From Pedobacter helvus (GTDB lineage: Bacteria; Bacteroidota; Bacteroidia; Sphingobacteriales; Sphingobacteriaceae): DNA of 64,000 bases. Made by a program: the position numbers and the translations under genes. Location of the stretch: NCBI RefSeq assembly GCF_005925325.1, contig NZ_SRMP01000002.1:648541-712540 (forward strand). Direction: 5' to 3'. Under the pieces are notes generated by a model. The model saw nothing but the letters and a program-made list of their open reading frames with translations. It did not search any database and was not told the origin of the DNA. Position 1 is the stretch's first letter. Every line of letters begins with the position of its first letter. Positions 50,850 through 60,567 of this stretch are shown here, in pieces.

Positions 50850-52241
50850 TTAGTTGAAGTTAGATATTTTAAATACCCAAGCATGCTCCGAAGGCATATT
50901 GCCAGGGTTAATAGCAGGAGCCACGATAGACAGGTTGCCAGATTTAGCACTGAAGTTTACTTTGGCATCAGCACCTAGCAGATTTACCTTTGAAGCGGAT
51001 TTTACTCCTGGAACAGTAAGGTTTCCCTTTGGCCAAGCGGTGCATAAAACGTACAAATCTTTTCCTTTTTGGGTGTAGAAAACATTATTCTCTTTCATTT
51101 TTGCTGGACGTTTGGCCCAAGCTTTTGTGCCATATATAGCTTCGCCGTTTACTTTTAGCCATTTGCCCATATCCAACAATCTTTCTTCCATAATTACAGG
51201 AATTAAACCGTTGGCTTTTGGTCCTACGTTTAGCAATAAATTTCCGCCATTGCTTACTTTGTCAATCAATAAGTCTATTAATTGTTTGGTAGATGAATAA
51301 TGCTCCAATCTTTCGAATTGGCTATAACCGTAAGAAGTGCCAATTCCTCTGCTTTCTTCCCAAGGGTGCTCAATGCGCCTGGTATTTACCGTATCGCCGA
51401 TTAAATCGTATTCGGTAGTATAATAACCTCCGTGTTTGCTTCTAGTTTCTTTTCCCCAACGATCGTTAACTACTACAGAGTTTTTGACAGGAGAATCGTT
51501 ATACAACCACTGCAAAAATAGCTCACTTTTTAGTTCTTTGCTATTGTAATCCCATTCTCCATCAGAAAAAATCACTTCTGGTTTGTAGCGGGTTACTAAA
51601 TCTTTCATTTGAGGCAACATATATTGGGTGGTCCATTTTTCCATATCTCCACCAGTATATAGCGGGTTAGCCCATTCTAACAAAGAATAGTAAAAACCCA
51701 TTTTTAAGCCGGTTTTTTGTACTGCGTCGGTTAGTTCTTGGGCGATGTCTCTTTTGGGGCCTGCATCTACACTGTTTCTTCCTTTAGTTTCTTTGCTAGG
51801 CCAAAGCGCAAAACCATCATGGTGTTTCGAGGTAAGTACGACATAGCCAGCCCCCGATTTTTTGAACAAATCTGCCCAACGGTCGGGGTTGAAAAACTCA
51901 GCCTTAAACATGGGAATGAAATCATCGTAGGTTGAATTCTCCCCATAGTATTTCTTCTGGTAGTTTACGTAAGATGTTTTGCCTTGCATTAACTTGGTCA
52001 GGTAATGTTCTGCATATTTTTCGTACACACCTTCTTCCTCATCTACGGGTGCGTAGGCCGGCACCGAATAGGGGCCCCAGTGTATAAAAATACCAAATTT
52101 AGCGTCTTGCCACCATTGCGGTGTGACTCTTTTATCAAGAGAGTTCCAGTTGGCTTCATAGGTTTGAGCATTTACAGATGACAGGGATAGGGAACTACCA
52201 ACTAGTGCGAGAGCCGCTATTTTATGCAGTTTTTTTAACAT
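50850..52241 (-). CDS. GH29 alpha-L-fucosidase
   Basis: A 463-residue exported enzyme, signal peptide ending SSVNAQ. It carries FGIFIHWGPYSVPAY, LTSKHHDGFALWPS and GFYYSLLEWANP, and the nucleophile Asp in IFSDGEWDYN near residue 218. A beta-sandwich domain closes the protein. It is only moderately similar to its neighbour, so the pair likely differs in linkage preference. The two are transcribed together. Confidence 0.9.
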   Translation of the reverse strand: MLKKLHKIAALALVGSSLSLSSVNAQTYEANWNSLDKRVTPQWWQDAKFGIFIHWGPYSVPAYAPVDEEEGVYEKYAEHYLTKLMQGKTSYVNYQKKYYGENSTYDDFIPMFKAEFFNPDRWADLFKKSGAGYVVLTSKHHDGFALWPSKETKGRNSVDAGPKRDIAQELTDAVQKTGLKMGFYYSLLEWANPLYTGGDMEKWTTQYMLPQMKDLVTRYKPEVIFSDGEWDYNSKELKSELFLQWLYNDSPVKNSVVVNDRWGKETRSKHGGYYTTEYDLIGDTVNTRRIEHPWEESRGIGTSYGYSQFERLEHYSSTKQLIDLLIDKVSNGGNLLLNVGPKANGLIPVIMEERLLDMGKWLKVNGEAIYGTKAWAKRPAKMKENNVFYTQKGKDLYVLCTAWPKGNLTVPGVKSASKVNLLGADAKVNFSAKSGNLSIVAPAINPGNMPSEHAWVFKISNFN

Positions 52242-52265
52242 TATATCTAATTTTTGATGAGCTAT

Positions 52266-52526
52266 TTAACCAAAAGGTTCGTTACTAAATAAATCTTTGT
52301 CATGAGTGGGAAGCACCATATCTTTTAAATGTTCTTTCAAGTAGCGTTGCAGCGTTTCCTCGCTAGCTAATTTACCTGTATTACTTACATTTCCCGAAAC
52401 GGTAACACTTTCTTTATCTTTAATGGAGGATTTGACGTTGAGGTTCGCGTAAGCGCAGGCATTATAATGCGGGCTATAAGCTAAAGGGATCGAAAGTAAT
52501 GGCGTAGGGTGGGCGGTTCTATTCAT
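52266..52526 (-). pseudogene. Fragment of a GH3 beta-glucosidase (C-terminal FN3-like domain)
   Basis: An 86-codon frame in which AYANLNVKSSIKDKESVTV and GNVSNTGKLASEE match the C-terminal fibronectin-like domain of GH3 enzymes (compare the GH3 here at about residue 655-690). The segment before it is scrambled relative to the usual FGYGLSY, and everything upstream is absent. It has no signal peptide. I read it as a decayed remnant of a GH3 gene once part of this operon. Confidence 0.6.
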
Positions 52527-52776
52527 GCATCTTTTCTTTCTATCGCGGTAAGATTTTGCATTATAGTTGATCTTATTTTAACAACAATTCCTTAGAAAAA
52601 TCAAATGAATGGCTGCGATAGTTGTTATACTTGGTTCTTAGTCCTTCAAATTTCTAAAAATGCCTGTCAATTGGCTAATACTATTTTATCCATTGCTGTG
52701 TAAAAATAGATTTTACTTGACGCGAAAAAAGCGACTGGGTTTAGCCAGCCGCTTTCGATCGATTTATTTAGATAAT
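52527..52776. other. Spacer, no gene except a terminator
   Basis: A+T-rich DNA upstream of the GH3 fragment. The minus-strand terminator of the surface lipoprotein gene lies in it at 52725-52755. Confidence 0.6.
52725..52755 (-). terminator. Intrinsic terminator after the surface lipoprotein gene
   Basis: On the minus strand aaagcggctgg pairs with ccagtcgcttt (one wobble pair), followed by a T-run. It closes the susC-susD-lipoprotein operon. Confidence 0.85.
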
Positions 52777-53931
52777 TTAAAATTTAGACTTTTCTACAAT
52801 TCTCCAGTTATCAAAAGAGATATCCATATTGAAACCAGTTTGTACGGTTACCACACCGTATAAATCTATGACGTTGTTTGTTCGTGCAGGCATAGTCAAA
52901 GTACCGCCGATAGCACTTTGTAGAGAAATGGTTTGTGTCACCCATTTATTTCTGGTATAAAGTACCCTAGTTCCCGAAAAACTCCAAGCATGGAACTTGC
53001 CTGGTGATACCGTGTAGTCGCCATAAATCCTGATTCCTGCTTTGTCTAATGGAATGCTGGTTGCGGTTTCAAACTTTATTACGTAATTACCTGGGTTGTT
53101 GATTACATCTTGCGGCACACTGATCTTGCCTCTTACAAACTGATCTACTTTGAAGCCATCCCTCACGGGCATTTCTACATAGTGCGCATATTTGCCACTC
53201 AAAGGTCCCGGAATAGGATCGGTACCTACATATTTTTGAGCTGCGTGTGGCTTGTCGTCGTAGTTTACTACCATATTAGTGTTATCCATGTAGGGATATT
53301 GATAGGTGAATTCGGTACCGTATTTGTCTACCGCTTTAATTGCCATACCTTGTGTAGCACCCACTGGAACCTTTACGTAAAGCGAATCTACAGTAGCTTT
53401 TTCTATCGTAGCAGCAATGTTTCCAAACAAAACCTTTCCTTCACCTTTTAGATAACCTCCAAAATCAAAACTTTGACCAGCAATGGCCATTACGGTGCCT
53501 ACCGGTGCATATTCATTCTCTACACTTTTGATGGTAACGGGCGGGATATTGATCTTAAAATCGTATTGAACTGTTCCTGATGGTGTTTCCAAGGTAATCT
53601 TATTGGTCAGGTTTTCTGGTGCCTTATTGGGGATTTTTACCGTCAGTTCGCTATTGTTTGCATACACCTGATCTATGTTTACTTCTATGTCATTGAACAT
53701 GAACTTTTTTAAGTTACAAAAGTTTTGGCCTTTAACTACAATGTACTGGTTGTAATCGCCTTGCGTAAGTACAGTGCTTCGGTCTACGTTAACCACGGAG
53801 GTGATGGTAGGTTGACCATTGCCTTCACATACGTTATTTTTTACTGCCTCTTTTTGGCAGGTTACTAGTGCCGTACTGCAAAATAGCAGTATCGCTAGCA
53901 TTAATTTATTTCTTTTATAAATTGTTTTCAT
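52777..53931 (-). CDS. Surface glycan-binding lipoprotein with IPT/TIG domains
   Basis: A 384-residue lipoprotein (signal ending LVTC, acylated Cys about 25). Two IPT/TIG Ig-like domains occupy about 38-130 and 131-215 (PTITSVVNVDRSTVLTQGD and the repeated pattern VTIKSVENEYAPVGT). The C-terminal domain (about 220-384) ends in MDISFDNWRIVEKSKF, as in known surface glycan-binding proteins of Bacteroidota loci. It lies 42 bases after susD and fits the position of SusE/F or SGBP-B. It should bind the polysaccharide at the cell surface. The ligand is unknown. Confidence 0.85.
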   Translation of the reverse strand: MKTIYKRNKLMLAILLFCSTALVTCQKEAVKNNVCEGNGQPTITSVVNVDRSTVLTQGDYNQYIVVKGQNFCNLKKFMFNDIEVNIDQVYANNSELTVKIPNKAPENLTNKITLETPSGTVQYDFKINIPPVTIKSVENEYAPVGTVMAIAGQSFDFGGYLKGEGKVLFGNIAATIEKATVDSLYVKVPVGATQGMAIKAVDKYGTEFTYQYPYMDNTNMVVNYDDKPHAAQKYVGTDPIPGPLSGKYAHYVEMPVRDGFKVDQFVRGKISVPQDVINNPGNYVIKFETATSIPLDKAGIRIYGDYTVSPGKFHAWSFSGTRVLYTRNKWVTQTISLQSAIGGTLTMPARTNNVIDLYGVVTVQTGFNMDISFDNWRIVEKSKF

Positions 53932-53973
53932 GGTTTTCCTTTCTTAAGGTGCTATGAAATATCTAATTCTATT

Positions 53974-55695
53974 TTACCAGCCTGGGTTATTTTCAATGAT
54001 GGCCTGGTTGCCATCCATTTCGGTAAGTGGAATTGGCCACAATAAGTGACGGGCTTCGCGAAATTTAACGATATTGTTGGCATCTACACGGCCTATCGCA
54101 TTCATTACAGGCAGATAAATTCCCCATCTTCTTAAATCCCATTGTCTATTGCCTTCTAATGCCAGTTCTCTTCTGCGCTCTTCCAATACAAAAGAACGGA
54201 AAGTGTCTTTATTGTAGTTGGCAATGTTGATAGGAGGGGCATAGCTACGTTGACGCACAAAGTTGACTTTAGCTACCGCATCGGCGGTTGGTCCGTTGTT
54301 GATTTCGTTTTCCGCCTCTGCGTAGATCAATAAGGTTTCTGAATATCTTAAGAAAGGATAAGGCGCATCAGATCTTCTTTGTGTTTTATCTGCAACATCA
54401 GAAAACTTGGTTACTCTAGCTAAAACCTGATCGCTCGAGACCCAATTGTAGCCACTTTCGTAACCAAATTTGGCGATAGAATCTGGATCTGTGGTAATCT
54501 CTTTTTGAGGATACCATCTGCGGGTAGGAGCACCAGTGGCATTGGCCGTTAACCATTTATGGATCACACCATCTCTAATTCGTCTATCGCTAGAGTCGAA
54601 TAGGTCATACCAATGATCCGAGAGTCCATAAAAACCTGTTCCGTTTAACACTTCGCCTTTGGCATTGTGCTGGCCATTGTATTGATAGGTCAATACCATG
54701 CCACTTTCCGTTACTCCGGCAATACTGTACACCATCCATAAATGCTCGCCTCTGCCACGGAAGCCTTTGCCCCATACGTCATTCCAGTTTCTGAAAAGAC
54801 CTAGGGTTTTATCCGAAGCAGTAAGGTAGCTGGTGCTCGCCACGTCAATTACTTCTTTAGCTTTGTTTCTGGCCAAGGTGAAATATTCTGTTGGGTTAAA
54901 TCCTTCAAATCCAGCTACCTGAGATTTAGTAACCAGGATTTCCATTGCTGGGATACGTGTGGAACCATTTTTTTGTGGACCGCCTAACAATTTGATTGGC
55001 GCACCTGTTGGCACTGCCGAAGATGCAATATTTAAATACACTTTGGCCAACATTGTTTTTGCACTTTCTTGGCTAATGGTTCCAATTTTATAGGCTGCGC
55101 TAGATCTTGGTAAAAGCTGTGCTTCCGAAAGCTTCAGCACTTCGATGATATAGGCATAAGTATCTGCAATGGAAGAACGTGGGATATTGAATTTCTGGTT
55201 AGTTACTGCCGATTCTTTGATCAACGGTACACCACCATATGCTCTTACCAAAGTGAAGTAAGCCCAAGCTTTATAGAAGTTCAGTTCGCCTATGGCATTG
55301 TTCTTTATTTCTTCACTTACATTCTTCATGTTTTGGATGTATGGGATAGCGTGGTTACTTCGTGCAATCAGTAAGTAAAGACTGGTCCAGTATCCCCTAA
55401 TGTCTTCGTTAGATGCAAAGTTTCCAGCTCCTGTAGCTTCAAAGGCGAAAATTGCGCCGGTTGCGTCGTCAGAATCGGTTTCGTAAGGTCTGTTGAATGA
55501 TTCGAACCTGAAAAAACCGTCTTTCAAGAAAGTGGATCTTACACCGTTTACCCATAGGTTCACGGCTTCTTCCGAATCTCCCATTTGTTCTGGTGTAATG
55601 AAAGAGTAGGGCTTTTCTTCTAACGCTTTTTTACAAGAGCCTGCAAACAAGACTACAAGTAATAATAATATGTTTTTATTGAATATTCTTTTCAT
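53974..55695 (-). CDS. SusD/RagB-type surface glycan-binding lipoprotein
   Basis: A 573-residue lipoprotein, signal ending AGSC (acylated Cys about 21) then KKALEEKPYSF. SusD features are NAIGELNFYKAWAYFTLVRAYGGVPLI, PFLRYSETLLIYAEAENEI, VLEERRRELALEGNRQWDLRRWG and the end HLLWPIPLTEMDGN. It is larger than the SusD of the first locus. It follows susC by 11 bases and works with it in oligosaccharide import. Confidence 0.93.
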   Translation of the reverse strand: MKRIFNKNILLLLVVLFAGSCKKALEEKPYSFITPEQMGDSEEAVNLWVNGVRSTFLKDGFFRFESFNRPYETDSDDATGAIFAFEATGAGNFASNEDIRGYWTSLYLLIARSNHAIPYIQNMKNVSEEIKNNAIGELNFYKAWAYFTLVRAYGGVPLIKESAVTNQKFNIPRSSIADTYAYIIEVLKLSEAQLLPRSSAAYKIGTISQESAKTMLAKVYLNIASSAVPTGAPIKLLGGPQKNGSTRIPAMEILVTKSQVAGFEGFNPTEYFTLARNKAKEVIDVASTSYLTASDKTLGLFRNWNDVWGKGFRGRGEHLWMVYSIAGVTESGMVLTYQYNGQHNAKGEVLNGTGFYGLSDHWYDLFDSSDRRIRDGVIHKWLTANATGAPTRRWYPQKEITTDPDSIAKFGYESGYNWVSSDQVLARVTKFSDVADKTQRRSDAPYPFLRYSETLLIYAEAENEINNGPTADAVAKVNFVRQRSYAPPINIANYNKDTFRSFVLEERRRELALEGNRQWDLRRWGIYLPVMNAIGRVDANNIVKFREARHLLWPIPLTEMDGNQAIIENNPGW

Positions 55696-55706
55696 CGTAA
55701 TAAGTG

Positions 55707-58700
55707 TTATAAACCTAATCTTAAACCTAGGCTATATGTTCTAGTATTTGGGTAAGAGTTCATGTCTACACCTTTTCTAGAAGCATCGGCGCCGAAAGAG
55801 TTTACGTCTGGATCGAACCAGCTGTAGTTGGTTAAGGTCATTAAATTATTTACCGCTCCATACACATTAATTGTGCTGGCAATCTTGCCTTTTAAGTTGA
55901 AGGTATAGCCGAAGCTTAAAGTTTTGAAGCGGATAAAGCTGCCGTCTTCTACAAACCTATCGCTAAAGAACATTTCTCTGCTTTGACCAGCGTCTAAACG
56001 AGGCCAAGTGGCCGTTGCCGTTGTCTCAGGCGTCCATCTTCCATCATAAGCGAATTTAGGCATACTTGTTCTTTCCCCCATTCTGATGTTGATGGCATTG
56101 GTATTCAGGATATCGTTGCCTACGGCACCATGTACAAAGGCCGTTAGCGTAAACTTTTTGTAGGTAAAGGTGTTGGTGATACCGAAAGTATAATCTGGTT
56201 GCGTGTTTCCGATAATGGTACGGTCGGAAGCTTCGCTAATCTGTCCATCGCCATTGAGATCTTTGTACTTGATCTCGCCCAATTTTGATTTCAGCTGCGC
56301 ATCTGGAAGATTTCTCCAACGAGGATCTGCTCTGACTTCAGCTTCGCTGTCATAAAACCCATCTTCCACCATGCCGTAGATACTGCCGATAGGTGATCCA
56401 TTTCTAATGATGATTGGGCTTTCTAGGCCAGTGTAAAGTCTTCTGAATTGATCTTTCTCTAATCCCTGTACCTTATTTCTATTGAACGTAAGGTTGCCGT
56501 TTACTTTCCAGCCAAAATTTTTATTATTGATCAAATCGCCGTATACGCTAATCTCTAAGCCTCTATTCACTACGGCACCAAAATTGGTTCTGTAGCCCGA
56601 TGGAAAGCCTTGACTTGGCTCCAAGTTGGTAGTTTGTAGTAGATCTTCTGTGCGCTTGTGGTATAAGTCTACCGTTACCGTGAGTTTATTTTTTAAGAAA
56701 CCCATATCTACGCCCAAATCAGCTTGGTAGGTAGTTTCCCATCTTTGGTTTAAATCGGCCAACACTTGAGGTAGGGCATAACCACTTTGTGGAAGGTCGG
56801 CAATGGCAACCGTAGCTGCTATCATCTGGTAGCGGGTTGCATAAGGCACAATCGCTTGGTTACCAGTAGTACCATAAGATCCTCTTATTTTGAAGTTGCT
56901 GAAGATTTTCTGCTTTTTGAAAAACTCTTCTGCGCTAACGTTCCAAGCAGCAGAAACAGAACCGAAATTTGCGAATTGGTTTTTCTCAGTAAATCTACTA
57001 GAACCATCTCTACGGAAATTAGCGGTAAGGATATATTTTCCAGCATAGTTGTAATTGACCCTACCCAAGAATGATAATAGGTGACCTTCGGTTTTGCCAT
57101 TGATAGTTGGCAATTGGATTAACCCTGATCTGAAGTTATAGTTTTCAGTAAGGTCGGTAGGGAAACCGGTTGCTTTAATTTCATACATCTTCTCGTTCAC
57201 TGTTTCGTAAGAAGCCGCACCCATGGCATTGATGGTATGTTTTTTATCAAATGTTTTTCGGTAGCTAAGCACGCCCTCTGTAGTGAATTGTCTCGAGGTT
57301 ACATCGCCTTCACTGGCACGGCCGTTAATTGGCGGACGACCTTCGTGTACTGTTCTTCCTAAATAAGTTTCTCGAGGATTGGAGTTAAGGTTGTAACCAA
57401 AACGTTGACGATAATTTAAGTTAGGAGAGATATTCACTTGTCCAAATCCAGATAATACCACCCTAATGGCTCTAGTTACATCTTTACTGTTAGTTGCTGC
57501 TTTATAAGGATTGGAAACCCTAGTGTTGTTCAATAATTCGTCACGTAGTTCCGAAAATGGATCGGTAAAGGCGTAAATGGAAGGATAAAGCATCGCCGAG
57601 TTGATTAAGCTGGATTGAGATTGAGAGGTATTGGTTTTTACCATTCGGTATTGGCCGAAACTCACATTTGTATTCATACCCATTTCGAAAAGCTTACTTA
57701 CTTTGCGGTTGATGTTAATTTGTGTGCCATATCTTTTGTAACCACTGTTGAGGATGATCCCTTGCTGATCTACCATGTTTCCAGAAATAGCATAGGTACC
57801 TTTATCATTACCGCCAGAAATACGTAGTGAGTAATCGTTAGACACAGCGGTTCTTAAAATCGTTTCCAACCAATCTGTACCTGTAAAACCTTCTGGGTAG
57901 CTACTTCCAGCGGGGATACCCGTAAGGAAATCTTCTGGTTTTGGAATATACCTGGTAATGTTAAGTATTGGATCTACTACCACAGCACCGGGGAAAGGGA
58001 CTGATAAAGGAGCATCTTCGTACAGGTGAAAGTTTCGTCTAGCTTCGTTACTTCTCAAAGCGTATTCGTAAGCTCCTAACAATTCAACTTTGTTAGATAG
58101 CTGCGCCAAACCGATGTTTGCTGTAAAATCAATTTTGTCTTTACCAACTTTACCTTTTTTGGTGGTAATTAACACGACCCCGTTTGAACCCCTAGAACCA
58201 TAAATCGCAGTTGCCGAAGCATCTTTTAAAATCTCTATACTTTCAATATCCTGCGGATTTAGAAACGAGATAGGGTTAAGGGTTTGGTATTGCTCGTTTG
58301 GATCTGTACTGCCGTTAGAAGTTTGGCCTGCCGAAGTGATCGGAATGTCATCTACCACATACAAAGGCTCGCTACCTGTGAATGAGTTAGCACCACGAAT
58401 AGTCAAGCTAATTCCAGCACCCGGAGCACCGTCATTTCTGTTTACTTCTACACCCGCAATCATTCCTTGTAGGCCTTGGTTGATGCTAATTGGATTATTT
58501 GCTACTAAATCTTCGCCCTTTAAAGAACTTACTGCTTCGGTTAATTCATTACGTTTTCTGGTACCGTAACCAATTACCACCACATCGTCTAAAATGCTAC
58601 TTTCTTCTTCAAGCGTAACGTCGATGGATCGATTGGTACCTACCGTTCTTTCTGTTGTTTTAGAACCTATCATTCCAAATGTTAGCACGGCGCTTTGAGC

Positions 58701-58979
58701 AGGTACTGTGATACGATAAGTTCCATCTTGATTGGTCATTACCGCTGTCGATGTCCCTTTTACTCTTACGCTAACTCCCGAAAGCGGTTCCTTTTTGTTA
58801 TCGGTAACTTTTCCCGTTACTGTAATTGAGGGTGTCTGGGCTTTTGCCAAATTAAAGGATAGCATGCCCACTAAAAAGATCAATGCAATTAAAGCATTGC
58901 GCAGTATCGTAGGTTTTTTCCTTTGAAAAGGACTCGCTTCGAGCTTTAAAAAAATACGCTTTGATACAAGTTTTTTCAT
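55707..58979 (-). CDS. SusC/RagA-type TonB-linked outer-membrane transporter
   Basis: A 1090-residue barrel transporter. The N-terminus is long and basic before the hydrophobic signal segment (about 28-48, ending LAKAQ). Then come a carboxypeptidase-regulatory-like domain (about 52-130), the TonB-box-like DDVVVIGYGTRKRNELT, a plug with LTIRGANSFTGSEPLYVVDDIP and IEILKDASATAIYGSRGSNGVVLIT, and a barrel ending LGLRLGL. It forms the import pore with the SusD directly downstream. The AraC gene at 59475 lies upstream on the same strand. Confidence 0.94.
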   Translation of the reverse strand: MKKLVSKRIFLKLEASPFQRKKPTILRNALIALIFLVGMLSFNLAKAQTPSITVTGKVTDNKKEPLSGVSVRVKGTSTAVMTNQDGTYRITVPAQSAVLTFGMIGSKTTERTVGTNRSIDVTLEEESSILDDVVVIGYGTRKRNELTEAVSSLKGEDLVANNPISINQGLQGMIAGVEVNRNDGAPGAGISLTIRGANSFTGSEPLYVVDDIPITSAGQTSNGSTDPNEQYQTLNPISFLNPQDIESIEILKDASATAIYGSRGSNGVVLITTKKGKVGKDKIDFTANIGLAQLSNKVELLGAYEYALRSNEARRNFHLYEDAPLSVPFPGAVVVDPILNITRYIPKPEDFLTGIPAGSSYPEGFTGTDWLETILRTAVSNDYSLRISGGNDKGTYAISGNMVDQQGIILNSGYKRYGTQININRKVSKLFEMGMNTNVSFGQYRMVKTNTSQSQSSLINSAMLYPSIYAFTDPFSELRDELLNNTRVSNPYKAATNSKDVTRAIRVVLSGFGQVNISPNLNYRQRFGYNLNSNPRETYLGRTVHEGRPPINGRASEGDVTSRQFTTEGVLSYRKTFDKKHTINAMGAASYETVNEKMYEIKATGFPTDLTENYNFRSGLIQLPTINGKTEGHLLSFLGRVNYNYAGKYILTANFRRDGSSRFTEKNQFANFGSVSAAWNVSAEEFFKKQKIFSNFKIRGSYGTTGNQAIVPYATRYQMIAATVAIADLPQSGYALPQVLADLNQRWETTYQADLGVDMGFLKNKLTVTVDLYHKRTEDLLQTTNLEPSQGFPSGYRTNFGAVVNRGLEISVYGDLINNKNFGWKVNGNLTFNRNKVQGLEKDQFRRLYTGLESPIIIRNGSPIGSIYGMVEDGFYDSEAEVRADPRWRNLPDAQLKSKLGEIKYKDLNGDGQISEASDRTIIGNTQPDYTFGITNTFTYKKFTLTAFVHGAVGNDILNTNAINIRMGERTSMPKFAYDGRWTPETTATATWPRLDAGQSREMFFSDRFVEDGSFIRFKTLSFGYTFNLKGKIASTINVYGAVNNLMTLTNYSWFDPDVNSFGADASRKGVDMNSYPNTRTYSLGLRLGL

Positions 58980-59474
58980 AAAAGCTAATTATTTGGTTAA
59001 ATAAGTAATGGATGATAGTTGAGAAGCCGATTAACTTCGGGATAAATAAGTACTATAAATACTTTGCTTTTTTTGCGCCATTGAAACAGCGGAAAATGAA
59101 GATGAGTTTGTTTCGTTCATGAGCTTAGTTTGCTTTGGTCGGTTAAGTCTAGTGCTCAACAATGTTTGCTGACAAGACTACTTATTTGGTCATTTCAAAG
59201 TTGCTGCTTTAATCTCTAGCAAACCAATACTTTTTTAACAAAAGACTATCTAAAATCGTATCAATTTTGATAGCTATAAAAGTAATGGCCAATCTTTAGG
59301 AGATAATAAGGGAATTTCTAATGAAGTTTTAATTCCGTTAGAAGTGAATTTTAAGGATTTTAATGCTAGGTCAAAATTTAGATCATTTGTATTTTGATGC
59401 TAAAAGCTAGCAATTTAGATGGGTGTATTTTTTTGTTAATACTCGATACTTTTCCGACACGGATTTTCTATGGG
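58980..59474. other. Upstream region of the second susC
   Basis: A 495-base spacer without a gene. It contains the palindrome tatcaa-tt-ttgata at 59259-59272. I saw no strong TAnnTTTG element on the minus strand, so the susC promoter is not identified. A plus-strand frame at 59394-59711 runs into the AraC gene from the wrong side and is not a gene. Confidence 0.55.
59259..59272. promoter_or_regulatory. Palindrome upstream of the second susC
   Basis: tatcaa and ttgata form a perfect inverted repeat with two central bases. The overlapping cgtatcaatttt (59257-59268) is also found in the second direct repeat before the first susC (22884-22895), so it may be a regulator site. Confidence 0.35.
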
Positions 59475-60356
59475 TTAAACGAATATTCTGTTGCCGGAGA
59501 AGTTTTCTCTAAATTCTTTAGGCGTACAGTGTTTTTTCTTCTTAAAAAGTCTATTGAAGTTCGAAATGTTATTGAAACCACAAGAGTAGGAGATTTCCGT
59601 TATGGTGTGGGTGGTGTCTATCAGCATTCTAGAAGCATGGCCCAGTCTAATTTCATTCAAAGAGTTGATGAATGTATTGCCAGTGCGTTTTTTGATGAAC
59701 CTGCTAAATGACTCGTCTGTCATATTAGTAAGCCTGGCCAGATCCTTTAAAGAGATATCCTTGTCATAATTGGTATGCATAAAATCGAAAGCTTTCTCTA
59801 ATCTACGGCTATTGTACTTCACCGAATTAGAATTAATAAAACCAATATCAGATAATAAGGACATGCTTTTCGACATGGAAAGATCGTTTAGAATGCTTAA
59901 CAGCTCTAGTACAGAATTGAAGCCATTTGTGTTTTTTAAGGCCATTAATCGAGGTGTGGCGGCAATTATACTTTCCCTGTTGAAAGAAATTCCTCTTAAA
60001 CTTTTATCAAACATCTGTCTAATAAAGCTCATTTGGTTTCTACGTAAGAATTTCTCATCAAAAAGGTCTTTGTGCCACTGTATCGTGATTTCAGTAATTT
60101 CTGTTTTGCACTCGTGCGTAAGCCAAACGTGGGGAAGGTTGGGGCCTACCAACACCAGTTCTACATCATCTATTACACTTATATGATCGCCAACTATTCG
60201 TTTCGCACCATTTGCATTTAAGATCAAATTAAGCTCGTATTCTTCATGAAAATGAAGTGGAAAGTCAAATTCTGTTTTTATCCTAGAGAAAATGGTGAAG
60301 CAATCGTTAGGCGTCAAAGGAGTGATCTCCTTAATCATATTAGGCTTAGCGTTCAT
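59475..60356 (-). CDS. AraC-family transcriptional regulator with cupin sensor
   Basis: A 293-residue regulator. The N-terminal cupin (about 20-110) shows FDFPLHFHEEYELNLIL and VLVGPNLPHVWLTH, the sugar-binding type. The C-terminal domain has the two helix-turn-helix motifs ISLKDLARLTNMTDESFSRFIKKRTG and TITEISYSCGFNNISNFNRLFKKKK. It lies between susC and the divergent symporter-phosphorylase operon, and probably controls one or both in response to an oligosaccharide or monosaccharide. Confidence 0.9.
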   Translation of the reverse strand: MNAKPNMIKEITPLTPNDCFTIFSRIKTEFDFPLHFHEEYELNLILNANGAKRIVGDHISVIDDVELVLVGPNLPHVWLTHECKTEITEITIQWHKDLFDEKFLRRNQMSFIRQMFDKSLRGISFNRESIIAATPRLMALKNTNGFNSVLELLSILNDLSMSKSMSLLSDIGFINSNSVKYNSRRLEKAFDFMHTNYDKDISLKDLARLTNMTDESFSRFIKKRTGNTFINSLNEIRLGHASRMLIDTTHTITEISYSCGFNNISNFNRLFKKKKHCTPKEFRENFSGNRIFV

Positions 60357-60567
60357 GGTTTGTATACTTGGTTAGGGTAAATTTAATATATTATTATCTT
60401 CATCACCTAATGAAGTAGAAAATTATATATTAATCGGATAAAAAAGTATTAGTGTGGCACGTGCTTATTTACGGAAATTTACATCCATAAATAATGACAA
60501 CAAACTAATGCGATTTTGCCTCTTGAAACAATTGTCATTTTTATAACCAAATAAACTGTAACCTGAA

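Noticed and set aside
59394..60186. Plus-strand frames across the AraC gene
   Set aside because: They are antisense to a regulator with both helix-turn-helix motifs intact.
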